A DNA stretch of 7,359 bases from Candidatus Sumerlaeota bacterium (GTDB taxonomy: Bacteria; Sumerlaeota; T1SED10-198M), in NCBI GenBank assembly GCA_003554345.1, contig PWGE01000022.1, positions 1 through 7,359 of the forward strand, in the 5' to 3' direction. Positions 1-6,780 of this stretch are shown piece after piece (the first letter of the stretch is position 1; every line of letters begins with the position of its first letter). Position numbers and translations under genes: made by a program. The notes below the pieces were generated by a model. That model was given only the letters and a program-made list of their open reading frames with translations, was not told where the DNA came from and made no database searches.

Positions 1-473
<473 letters not shown>

Positions 474-503
474 GGAAGAAACTGAACAGGAAAAGTGGCA
501 AAC

Positions 504-941
504 ATGGAAAAAGAATATCCTGAGTTAACCATAGCAATACATGCCCCGGATAAGACGGAAAAAAGAAAGGGATTTGCGGTTATTCTGCCGGAAGTAGGCG
601 GGTTGCGTGAAATAAGAGGCTATCATACATCCGGTATCGGCATGCTCGATTTTGGAGAGATGAAATTTTTCAAGGAAGAAGAAACGAAAAAACCTGAGAT
701 ATTTGCCCTGCATTACGGATTTTATAAGATATTGAACGATGAGCTTATCCTCACCGTGCATGCCATGGAAAAGATCGATGAAATTGATGTGGAACGTGCC
801 CGCAAAGCCAGGGAACGTGCTGCCCGCCGATTAGAGGAGAAAAAAGAAAAAGAGGCTGAGCTGGATGTAAAAAGGGCTCAGCTGTCTTTAAGAAGGGCAT
901 TGAACAGGATTGCCCTCTGGGAGCAGTACCGGGGCTCTTAA
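504..941 (+). CDS. atpC: F1Fo ATP synthase subunit epsilon (divergent)
   Basis: This is the epsilon subunit, part of the central stalk of F1Fo ATP synthase and usually an inhibitor of ATP hydrolysis. It follows atpD by 30 bases or fewer. The N-terminal 90 residues fit the beta-sandwich (LTIAIHAPDK, then FAVILPEVGG, FALHYGFYKI and ELILTVHAME). The C-terminal 50 residues are the helical hairpin, starting at EIDVERARKARERAARRLEE and ending in AQLSLRRALNRIALWEQYR, the typical A-x-x-RA-x-x-R pattern. The usual LPGHxPL segment of the sandwich is replaced by IRGYHTSGIGML, so only the G and H remain. The middle of the hairpin is strongly charged. Start choice: an in-frame GTG lies at 495 and an ATG at 504. 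I prefer the ATG because it puts the first strand at the usual distance, but the AGGA at 488-491 is not ideally spaced for either. Length is 145 or 148 residues, normal for the family. Confidence 0.9.
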   Translation: MEKEYPELTIAIHAPDKTEKRKGFAVILPEVGGLREIRGYHTSGIGMLDFGEMKFFKEEETKKPEIFALHYGFYKILNDELILTVHAMEKIDEIDVERARKARERAARRLEEKKEKEAELDVKRAQLSLRRALNRIALWEQYRGS

Positions 942-953
942 AAAGATGTAAAG

Positions 954-970
954 TCCCCGCTGAATGGGGA
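954..970 (+). promoter_or_regulatory. possible hairpin covering the methyltransferase start codon
   Basis: TCCCC (954-958) and GGGGA (966-970) can form a five-pair stem around a seven-base loop. The loop holds most of the ATG at 964-966. If it forms in the atp transcript it would hide the start and lower translation of the downstream gene. The stem is short and GC-rich and could arise by chance. Confidence 0.25.
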
Positions 971-2661
971 AATGGAAGATTGCTTTGAATATTATTGCCT
1001 CGTTCCGGGTTTTTCTCTACCTTTCTCGTCTTGTTATAACCCTGCGAAAAAACGGGTTCCCTGCTTCCCTGCAGGTCTTCAAAAAAACTGACACCGGCTT
1101 TGTTCGCTCCCGATGGGATACCCTTTTCTCCTGCCTGCCTCCGCGCCATAATGTCCTCTATGTGGTCAATGCCTGCCCTGGCTATCTTCCTTTTCCCGCA
1201 GAATTGCCCTTTTCGCTGAATGATTGCCGTGCCTTTTTACTGCGCGGAAGATATTTCTCCCCCTCTAATCCCGGCAGAGAGATCTCCGGGCGCCCCTGTT
1301 ACCTCTCCGAATGGTTCAAGTGGGCGCATGAGCATGGTTTTCGGGTCTTTTGCCGCTTTCTTGAGGACGAAACCATTGAGATGTTCCTCGTTGCCAGCTC
1401 ACTTGCCGGTAGCTTTGAGACCTTCTACCGCCGCTATAATCCTTTTTATGCCTTTTCCTGCTATGAACCCGGCCTCCCCTTCTGGTGTATTCCGGAAAAG
1501 GGCTGGTATCTGCACGATAACAGGCTGGAGTTCGATGACTTTGCTTCCCTGTACGTTCTTTCCCTGAACAGTCAGCCGGTGCGCCTCTGCCTTACCGTGA
1601 AAGGGGAGAACCCCCGAACCCAAAGAGTGCGCTTTCATAAGGAGTTTACCAGGGTCTGGGAAACAGAAGAACCTCAATTTACAGGCGATATAGACCCTGT
1701 CTGGCTCAATCCCTACCAGGGGCACGGGTTGCAGTGGGTGGTATTAGGGGATGGCGATACCCCGGTAACCTTTCATAAACACGTCTGCCGGCAGGAAATC
1801 GTTTCCCATGATGCATTCTGCAAAACGCTGGAACCGGACCGTTATCAACGGCATCGCGTGGCGGCGGAGGTGCTTGTAAAAGGAGAAAACAAGACCGGCA
1901 AAACCTGCACGGTGGGGGACTTCGGCGGCAATCCCGGCCTTCTGCACAACTTTTTGCCCCATCATCAAATCACCGTCATTGACCGGCAGCCCCTTGATTA
2001 TCCCCGGCACATGTTAGAAAAGGATCTGGAAAAAGAAGGCCGTCAATTTGATTATACCGTGGCGCTTGATGTGCTGGAACATGTGCCCCCGGCGGGTAGA
2101 AAAGAGTTTCTCAAAAAATTATACCTGTCCTCGCGCCGTGGGGTCATATTGACCTTTCCTTTTCGCGGTAAAGCCATCAAAAAAGCGGAAAAACTGCTTT
2201 TTGACTTCGAGCGCACCTTCCTGGGCAGGGAAAACCATTACCTGGCAGAGCATTTAAAGAATCCTTTACCGGATCCTGCCGTGGTGGAAGCATTCTGTAA
2301 AGAGCGCCACATTCCTTTCCGGAAATATCCGGCAGGCTGGCTGCCGCACTGGTTTTATATGCTCTTCCTGGTTATTCTGAGGGATTGTGCGCCGGAAAAG
2401 GAAAAAGAAATAAACAGCACTTTGCTTCGCTATAATCAACAGTTTGCCTCTTCCGATAACTATTCCCCTTCCTATCGTCTTTTGTGGGTGATGGGAGAAC
2501 TGGCGGAAAACCTGGAAGAGAAGGACAGAGAAGAACTGCCTATCAGGGAGCTTCACTGGTCACCCTGTTCCCTGCCTGAACTGGCCGCGAGGTATGGGCT
2601 GAAGAAAGAAGCGGAGTGGCTGGAAAGCCGGTATGAAAACCTCAAAGAGCTTACTCCCTGA
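964..2661 (+). CDS. SAM-dependent class I methyltransferase with an unassigned N-terminal domain
   Basis: The 565-residue protein has a class I methyltransferase fold in its second half. Residues 315-325 (CTVGDFGGNPG) fill the place of the glycine-rich SAM-binding motif I. D340 in TVIDRQP is the likely acidic residue that holds the ribose. Residues 362-383 (FDYTVALDVLEHVPPAGRKE) match the FDxVxxxDVLEH block, and RRGVILTFPF is the following strand. Beyond the fold, NHYLAEHLKNPLPDP and a late SPSYR resemble a methyltransferase group I associate with surface-glycan loci; this link is from memory. Residues 1-300 are not recognised. They include a hydrophobic stretch at about 11-27, rich in F, L and I, that may touch the membrane. 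The protein may be a glycan or small-molecule methyltransferase; its substrate cannot be read. The gene starts 22 bases after atpC, so co-transcription is likely. There is no clear ribosome binding site; a TTG at 985 behind GGAAG is an alternative start. Confidence 0.75.
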   Translation: MGKWKIALNIIASFRVFLYLSRLVITLRKNGFPASLQVFKKTDTGFVRSRWDTLFSCLPPRHNVLYVVNACPGYLPFPAELPFSLNDCRAFLLRGRYFSPSNPGREISGRPCYLSEWFKWAHEHGFRVFCRFLEDETIEMFLVASSLAGSFETFYRRYNPFYAFSCYEPGLPFWCIPEKGWYLHDNRLEFDDFASLYVLSLNSQPVRLCLTVKGENPRTQRVRFHKEFTRVWETEEPQFTGDIDPVWLNPYQGHGLQWVVLGDGDTPVTFHKHVCRQEIVSHDAFCKTLEPDRYQRHRVAAEVLVKGENKTGKTCTVGDFGGNPGLLHNFLPHHQITVIDRQPLDYPRHMLEKDLEKEGRQFDYTVALDVLEHVPPAGRKEFLKKLYLSSRRGVILTFPFRGKAIKKAEKLLFDFERTFLGRENHYLAEHLKNPLPDPAVVEAFCKERHIPFRKYPAGWLPHWFYMLFLVILRDCAPEKEKEINSTLLRYNQQFASSDNYSPSYRLLWVMGELAENLEEKDREELPIRELHWSPCSLPELAARYGLKKEAEWLESRYENLKELTP

Positions 2662-2667
2662 TAGGGC

Positions 2668-2696
2668 TTGCATAATGAGTCTTCTTCTGTTAAATA
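2668..2696 (+). promoter_or_regulatory. weak candidate promoter for purN
   Basis: TTGCAT (2668-2673) and TAAATA (2691-2696) are 17 bases apart. A TG one base before the second element (2688-2689) gives an extended -10 pattern. Matches to consensus are only partial. The placement is sensible: it follows the end of the methyltransferase gene and precedes the purN ribosome binding site at about 2711-2720. Read-through from upstream is also possible. Confidence 0.35.
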
Positions 2697-2723
2697 AAAA
2701 GCAACAAAAAGAGAGGTGGGACC

Positions 2724-3326
2724 ATGAAAATTGCGGTATTAGCGTCCGGTCGGGGCTCTAACTTTCAGGCTATCGTGGATAATATCAAATCCGGGTATCT
2801 GTCCAGGGTGGAAGTAGCGGCATTTGTGACGGACAAACCGGGGTGTCCCGCTTCTGAAATTGCCCGCGCTCATGATATACCGGTGCTTGACGTTGATCCT
2901 TCTCGTTCTTCGTCACGCCGTGTATTCGATGCCGTGCTGGTTTCCCGGCTCAGGGATTATCCGGTTGATTACGTGGTGCTGGCGGGCTACATGCGAATAC
3001 TCTCATACGTCTTTCTCAAGCATTACCCCCAGCGGGTCATCAACATCCATCCTTCGCTTCTTCCCGCTTTCCCTGGTCTGAATGCCCAGAAGAAGGCAGT
3101 GGAAGCCGGCGTAAAAATCTCAGGATGTACCGTTCACGTGGTGGACGAAGAAGTCGACCGCGGTCCCATTATCATGCAGAAAGCCGTCCCTGTTTTTGCG
3201 GATGATGATGAGCAGACCCTTTCCCGGCGCATTCTGGTGCAGGAACATCTGCTCTATTCCCGCGTGCTGAAGAATCTCAGTGAAAAAGAGATGCAGATCT
3301 CAGGGCGGACCGTTTCCTTCTCCTGA
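2724..3326 (+). CDS. purN: phosphoribosylglycinamide formyltransferase 1 (GAR transformylase)
   Basis: PurN transfers the formyl group of 10-formyltetrahydrofolate to glycinamide ribonucleotide, the third step of de novo purine synthesis, in the cytoplasm. At 200 residues it has the normal family length. Residues 6-17 (LASGRGSNFQAI) form the phosphate-binding loop. YVVLAGYMRIL (83-93) and RVINIHPSLLPAFPG (104-118) are the conserved core, with N107 and H109 as catalytic residues. CTVHVVDEEVDRGPII (135-150) supplies the catalytic aspartate D145. All key residues are present, so the enzyme should be active. FPGLNAQKKAVEAG has N where H is common. The start is well supported: GAGAGGTGGG sits four bases before the ATG. 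No other purine genes are in the window; the neighbours are unrelated, so this looks like a separate purine locus. Confidence 0.96.
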   Translation: MKIAVLASGRGSNFQAIVDNIKSGYLSRVEVAAFVTDKPGCPASEIARAHDIPVLDVDPSRSSSRRVFDAVLVSRLRDYPVDYVVLAGYMRILSYVFLKHYPQRVINIHPSLLPAFPGLNAQKKAVEAGVKISGCTVHVVDEEVDRGPIIMQKAVPVFADDDEQTLSRRILVQEHLLYSRVLKNLSEKEMQISGRTVSFS

Positions 3327-3335
3327 ACCTTTTTT
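3300..3335 (+). terminator. weak intrinsic terminator candidate of purN
   Basis: TCAGG (3300-3304) pairs with CCTGA (3322-3326), the latter including the purN stop codon. The loop is 17 bases. Three bases later a run of six T follows (3330-3335). The five-pair stem and long loop make it weak, but the order stem then T-run fits the plus strand and the purN end. Confidence 0.35.
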
Positions 3336-3340
3336 GCCTC

Positions 3341-4114
3341 TTACAGCATCTGTAAAAGGAGTGGAGGCAGTAATGTGACAAAACTCACCATGGCTACAAT
3401 GATAAGGATGAAAAGGAATAACTGCATTCCGCTCAACCGATGAAGGGTTTTGATGCCCCACAGGAGAAAGAGAATACCCAGCAGACCGGCTAAAAAGCTT
3501 CCCGCGACCGGCAGCACATTCAGAAGTTCCAGGAAATTCAGGTAGAGAATAAGGCGCAGGGTATGAATGAGGGGCTCCTTCGCCATCAGGAATATCCTGA
3601 GAAAAAAATGGTAGAAAAGAGCGCTGACGACATCCACCACGATAAGAGCCACCGGCATGAGGAAGAAGAAAAGGATACGAAAGTAAGGCAACTCCACAAT
3701 AGCTTCCGCTTCGGGAAATCTCTGAATAACAGGGGCTACGGCGGACTGTTCTACACCGGTTGTGAGGAGAATAATCCCGCCCACTATCCAGTGAATAAAA
3801 AAAGCGATCAGAAAAGGGCGAAGGAACCTGGTGCTCCCGGGAATCTGGCTGAAAAAGGCGGCAGGTGAGCGCAGCAGGTTCAGGAAGGTCTGTATAAATT
3901 CTTTAAGACCAAAATCTTCTTCCGCTTCCACCGCTAAGAGAGGCGGAATCTCTTCCTCTACCTCCTTCTCATGGTGAGAAGGAGACTCCATCACCGAAAT
4001 CCGGAATTCATTTTCAAAATGACAGACCGGACACCGCTGACCGGGACCAAAATTTTCAAGTTCGTCTCTGTAACCGCATCGGGCACATTCTATTCGCATC
4101 ATTACACCCTGCAT
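3341..4114 (-). CDS. zinc-ribbon membrane protein with Yip1-like region
   Basis: The protein has a zinc ribbon near its N-terminus: CARC (C10, C13) and CPVC (C28, C31), a typical C-x2-C pair of pairs. An acidic linker follows (about 48-68, rich in E). From about residue 72 to the end it is a hydrophobic membrane domain with about five segments, near 99-117, 146-178, 183-200, 203-222 and 231-250. The lead-in LNLLRSPAAFFSQIPG resembles the Yip1 family (PF04893), whose bacterial members are poorly understood and often carry such ribbons. Function is unknown; a role in membrane or envelope processes is only a guess. Start: the longest frame begins at the ATG at 4112-4114. However a -10 element at 4123-4128 would put the transcript start near 4116, and AGGGTG lies before the ATG pair at 4097-4102, so the fifth or sixth codon is the likelier start. 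It converges with purN, with 14 bases between them. Confidence 0.8.
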   Translation of the reverse strand: MQGVMMRIECARCGYRDELENFGPGQRCPVCHFENEFRISVMESPSHHEKEVEEEIPPLLAVEAEEDFGLKEFIQTFLNLLRSPAAFFSQIPGSTRFLRPFLIAFFIHWIVGGIILLTTGVEQSAVAPVIQRFPEAEAIVELPYFRILFFFLMPVALIVVDVVSALFYHFFLRIFLMAKEPLIHTLRLILYLNFLELLNVLPVAGSFLAGLLGILFLLWGIKTLHRLSGMQLFLFILIIVAMVSFVTLLPPLLLQML

Positions 4115-4122
4115 TTTTGCTT

Positions 4123-4128
4123 ATTATA
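4123..4128 (-). promoter_or_regulatory. -10 element for the zinc-ribbon membrane protein gene
   Basis: On the minus strand this is TATAAT, a perfect consensus -10. I find no good -35 at the right distance. It predicts a transcript start near 4116, two bases before the first possible ATG, which argues for translation from the later ATGs at 4102 or 4099. Confidence 0.45.
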
Positions 4129-4198
4129 CATTATCCTGACCATTTATGAATGCACTTCCTGGGTTTTAGAAGAAAGATTCGATGTGAGAGGGATTTTT

Positions 4199-4215
4199 AT
4201 ATGGGAGATATGGGA
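4199..4215. repeat. short tandem direct repeat in the intergenic region
   Basis: ATATGGGA occurs at 4199-4206 and again at 4208-4215, nine bases apart. It lies upstream of the promoter of the secreted-protein gene. It could be a binding site for a regulator or simply chance in AT-rich DNA. Confidence 0.3.
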
Positions 4216-4244
4216 AGTCATATTAATTATAAAAAATAAAAATG

Positions 4245-4254
4245 TAACATGTTA
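4245..4254. promoter_or_regulatory. ten-base palindrome abutting the -35 element
   Basis: TAACATGTTA is a perfect palindrome that ends exactly where the -35 hexamer TTGCAA starts (4255). A dimeric regulator could bind here and control the secreted-protein gene. In AT-rich DNA such palindromes also occur by chance. Confidence 0.25.
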
Positions 4255-4282
4255 TTGCAAAATAAAACATAAATGGTATAAA
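4255..4282 (+). promoter_or_regulatory. sigma-70-like promoter of the secreted-protein gene
   Basis: TTGCAA (4255-4260) and TATAAA (4277-4282) are 16 bases apart. TGG precedes the -10, giving the extended TGn pattern. The transcript would start near 4289, about 31 bases before the ATG, with TAAAGGAG as ribosome binding site. This is the best promoter in the window. Confidence 0.6.
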
Positions 4283-4319
4283 GATAAGTAAAAAATCAAA
4301 ACTGATAAAGGAGTTAGCT

Positions 4320-4931
4320 ATGAAGAAGGCTTTTATTATTTACTTTTCGTTGGTATCTTTTTCTCTTTTTGCAAGATCAGAGCTTGTATTCTGGAATTTT
4401 AGTTCTGAGGACAATGTTGCCGAGAGGAGTATTGAGGCAAATGAAGATAGAACAATAGAATGGACTGCCTCTGGACAAATACCCGAATATCCGCAGGGAC
4501 CCTCAGGTACAGGCAGCTTTTCTCTCTCTCTTAGGGGCTGGGATGAAGGAGCTGAAACAAAATGCTGGATGACGGTAATTAATACGCAAGGGTATGAAAA
4601 TATTTGTGTGAGTTCTTTTCAATATAGCTCAGGCACTGGCCCCCGTTTTTTCATTTTGCAATATAAAACAAATGAAAAAGATCTATGGAATGATGTTCTT
4701 GGTGGGGATATTACAGTGGGCAGTAACTGGACAGAAGGAAGATTGAATAATTTATCTCTTCCTTTTGAGGCTAATAATCAGCAGACACTTTATCTTCGGT
4801 GGGTAATGGAAAATAATATTGGTGTAACGAGTATGACAGTACAGCCGGGAGGAACAAGTCGAATTGCCAATGTATCTATAGAAGGAGATGAAATTGAAAA
4901 TTCATCAATTGAGGATTGGTTCGAATATTAA
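4320..4931 (+). CDS. small secreted beta-rich single-module protein
   Basis: The 203-residue protein begins with a signal peptide: MKKAF, a hydrophobic core (IIYFSLVSFSLF) and a cleavage site near ARS at 18-20. There is no lipobox cysteine, so it should be released to the periplasm or exported. The rest is rich in predicted beta strands and aromatics. Its pattern, LVFWNFSSEDN, then SSGTGPRFFILQYKT, WNDVLGGDITVGSNW and LYLRWVMENN, ending GGTSRIANVSIEGDE, closely recalls a module found repeatedly in large secreted proteins of Bacteroidota and Cloacimonadota-type bacteria, often beside nuclease or lamin-tail domains. Here it stands alone, and no C-terminal sorting domain follows; EIENSSIEDWFEY may be the stub of a linker, so the gene may be a truncated relative. 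Ligand binding or adhesion is inference. Start is firm: AAAGGAG lies six bases before the ATG. GC content is well below that of neighbours. Confidence 0.75.
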   Translation: MKKAFIIYFSLVSFSLFARSELVFWNFSSEDNVAERSIEANEDRTIEWTASGQIPEYPQGPSGTGSFSLSLRGWDEGAETKCWMTVINTQGYENICVSSFQYSSGTGPRFFILQYKTNEKDLWNDVLGGDITVGSNWTEGRLNNLSLPFEANNQQTLYLRWVMENNIGVTSMTVQPGGTSRIANVSIEGDEIENSSIEDWFEY

Positions 4932-4968
4932 AATTAGATGGAACAAGCAGACAATAATCTTATTTTAA
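4928..4968. repeat. imperfect inverted repeat at the 3' end of the secreted-protein gene
   Basis: TTAAAATTAGAT (4928-4939) and ATCTTATTTTAA (4957-4968) pair at 11 of 12 positions around a 17-base loop. The first arm overlaps the stop codon. It sits between convergent genes, so it may act as a weak two-way terminator, the T and A runs being in the stem. With only two G-C pairs a strong terminator is unlikely. Confidence 0.4.
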
Positions 4969-4978
4969 ACCCCCTCTT

Positions 4979-5971
4979 TCACCCTCTCTCCCGACTATTG
5001 AGCAGTATTACAAAGAAAATAACCCCTCCGATGATGGAGGTGAGGATGCCGACCGGCAATTCGACCGGGGAGAGGATGGTTCGGGAAAGGGTGTCTGCCG
5101 CTACCAGGAAACAGCCTCCATATACAATGGAAAGATGGAGAAGGGACCTGTGATGGATGATGCCGGTCAGTTTGATTAAATGGGGGATGATGAGTCCGAC
5201 AAATCCGATGATGCCGCAGGTGGCAACCACGATGCTCACTGCCAGGGCGCTGAAAAAGATGCATCCTTTTTGCAACCGATACACGTCTACGCCCCGTGTC
5301 CGGGCGATTTCTTCGCCGTATGCCAGGATGTCCAGGGGAATGTGCGAATAAGAGAAGTAGATCAGCGTCACCAGGAAAACAAGCAGAAGGGGCAGAAGAG
5401 AGCTGAAGTCCAGCACCTGGATGGAGCCCATCAGCCAGCGGTCGACGACCATGTATTCGTACGGGTCGGAAATGTAACGAAGAAAGAGAATGAGCGAGCC
5501 GCTGAGAATGTTCAGGACGATGCCCACCAGGATGAAATGCAGAAGAAAGTCCGAGCGCCGGCGCCGCGCAAATGCCAGCATGCCCATCAAACACAGCAGG
5601 GCAAAAAGAAAGGCGGAAAACTGCAGGGAGTTGACGAAGCCCCAGTGCCAGGTCCAGCCCAAAATGTGCGCAAGGGTGGCGCCCAGCGAGGCTGTTCCGC
5701 TGATGCCGATGGTGTACGGCGAGACCAGCGGGTTATGGAAAAGGGTCTGCAGTACCGCCCCGCATATCGATAAAATGGCGCCTGCTAAAAAGGCGGCTGA
5801 TATGCGGTAAAAGCGCTGCCAGAAAATGATCCTTTCAAAGTCCGGTTCATGGTCGGGCAGCACTGCCCGAAAGGGGACGTTCACCGTTCCCAGGCGCAAA
5901 GAAATCAGGATGATCACCAGGAGCAATACGTAAGGAAAAATGCTGAAGAGAAGGGCGCTGTATTTTTTCAT
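4979..5971 (-). CDS. FecCD-family ABC transporter permease (metal chelate, haem or cobalamin importer)
   Basis: This is the inner-membrane channel of a type II importer of the FecCD/BtuC family, which takes up iron-siderophore, haem, cobalamin or similar compounds with a periplasmic binding protein. Its 330 residues are the usual length and are nearly all hydrophobic, fitting about ten membrane segments. Signatures are in order: a basic YR before SAAFLAGAILSICGAVLQ (residues 55-75), LFHNPLVSPYTIGISG (77-92), the coupling segment GEEIARTRGVDV (219-230) that contacts the ATPase, CGIIGFVGLIIPHLIKLTG (252-270) and ELPVGILTSIIGG (304-316). The start overlaps the stop of the upstream ATPase gene by ATGA, which suggests translational coupling. 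The gene order ATPase then permease is less usual than permease then ATPase. No binding protein gene follows; the next gene is convergent. Family assignment is firm, substrate unknown. Confidence 0.93.
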   Translation of the reverse strand: MKKYSALLFSIFPYVLLLVIILISLRLGTVNVPFRAVLPDHEPDFERIIFWQRFYRISAAFLAGAILSICGAVLQTLFHNPLVSPYTIGISGTASLGATLAHILGWTWHWGFVNSLQFSAFLFALLCLMGMLAFARRRRSDFLLHFILVGIVLNILSGSLILFLRYISDPYEYMVVDRWLMGSIQVLDFSSLLPLLLVFLVTLIYFSYSHIPLDILAYGEEIARTRGVDVYRLQKGCIFFSALAVSIVVATCGIIGFVGLIIPHLIKLTGIIHHRSLLHLSIVYGGCFLVAADTLSRTILSPVELPVGILTSIIGGVIFFVILLNSRERG

Positions 5972-6747
5972 GGCAAATAGGTGAACCGTGTTTTTTTCGT
6001 GACCTGACCCTTTTCAATGATGACCTTGCATTGAAGGGTCTCTTCCAGCGTGGACGGGTTTTCGGGTATCTTTGCCGTGGGATAAACGCCGGGTACTTTG
6101 CCCTCCTGGAAAAAGAGCACCCTGTCGGTGTACTGAAATAAAAGCTCCAGGTTGTGGGAGGAGATGAATATCAGCTGGTTCTGCTGAAGGGATGATTGTA
6201 TGATTTCTCCTAATTCCCATTGATGGGGAATGTCAAGGGAATTAAAGGGTTCGTCAAGTAGAATCAGCGGCGTTTCCTGGGCAAAAATGGAAGCCAGCAT
6301 CACCGCTTTTTGTTGTCCGCCCGAAAGATTGGAGAGGACTTTGCCCCGAAAGGGGTTGAGCTGAAAGGTGTCCATATAGTGCCGGATTTTCTGAATTTCG
6401 CCCTTCTCTTCCTGCAGGCGGGGATTGTGAGGATAACGGGCATGGTAAAGGGTTTCTTCAATGGTATAGGGAGGGAAAAAGGGTATGTGCTGGGGCAGAT
6501 AAGCCGCGTGCCGGGCAAAAGCAGAAAGAGGCAGTTCCGTCAGTTCTTCTTCTCCCAGCCGGCAGGAAAAACCTTCCGGCTCCAGCCGGCGGGCTAAAAT
6601 CTTGAGAAAAGTGCTCTTACCCGAACCGTTCAGTCCCAGCAATCCTACCACTGATGGCGAAGGGATGCTGAGCCGGGGAGCTTCTAACTGAAAAGCATCA
6701 GAAGGACGGTATCGAAAGGAAAAAGGAGAAAGGCTCAGGGTAGCCAC
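5968..6747 (-). CDS. ABC transporter ATP-binding protein, FecE/BtuD type
   Basis: This is the ATPase of the importer, working on the cytoplasmic side with the permease encoded just downstream. All motifs are present: Walker A GLNGSGKST (38-46), Q-loop Q85 in YLPQHIPFF, signature LSGGQ (141-145), Walker B LILLDEP (161-167), D-loop SLD (170-172) and the switch histidine H198 in SSHNLELL. It should be active. The length, 259 residues, is normal for the family. The start is a GTG; AAGGGG lies five bases upstream. The frame is open about 90 bases further upstream but I see no ATG, GTG or TTG in frame there with a better site. The stop overlaps the permease start by four bases. The N-terminal 30 residues are somewhat divergent, which suits a member of the FecE/BtuD group. 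Substrate cannot be told from the sequence. Confidence 0.93.
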   Translation of the reverse strand: MATLSLSPFSFRYRPSDAFQLEAPRLSIPSPSVVGLLGLNGSGKSTFLKILARRLEPEGFSCRLGEEELTELPLSAFARHAAYLPQHIPFFPPYTIEETLYHARYPHNPRLQEEKGEIQKIRHYMDTFQLNPFRGKVLSNLSGGQQKAVMLASIFAQETPLILLDEPFNSLDIPHQWELGEIIQSSLQQNQLIFISSHNLELLFQYTDRVLFFQEGKVPGVYPTAKIPENPSTLEETLQCKVIIEKGQVTKKTRFTYLP

Positions 6748-6780
6748 ATAGACCCCTTTCCTCTGTCTGTTTGAACCCTC

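Larger units (their letters stand above)
4120..4975. other. AT-rich islet between two minus-strand units
   Basis: By my hand count GC is about 39% over 4321-4920 and about 23% over 4201-4320, compared with about 53% in a sample of purN and 55% in a sample of the permease. The segment holds a divergent intergenic region of 205 bases (4115-4319) and one plus-strand gene for a secreted protein. The edges fall near the neighbouring genes' ends, as expected of inserted DNA. No transposase, integrase or tRNA flanks it, so the mechanism of entry is not visible. Confidence 0.55.

Noticed and set aside
751-1149. A 132-codon minus-strand reading frame across the atpC-methyltransferase junction.
   Set aside because: It overlaps two better-supported plus-strand genes and shows no domain.
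3337-3359. A hairpin (TTACAG-CAT-CTGTAA, extended by CCT/AGG with one mismatch) between the convergent purN and membrane-protein genes, as a terminator.
   Set aside because: The T-run lies before the hairpin on the plus strand and becomes an A-run after it on the minus strand, so it fits the intrinsic pattern in neither direction. It is also part of the last codons of the minus-strand gene.
5180-5773. A 197-codon plus-strand reading frame opposite the permease gene, and a 199-codon minus-strand frame at 4995-5594 in another register.
   Set aside because: Both lie wholly within the permease gene, give low-complexity charged or H/P/R-rich proteins with no known motif, and have no ribosome binding site. 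The permease frame has all family motifs.
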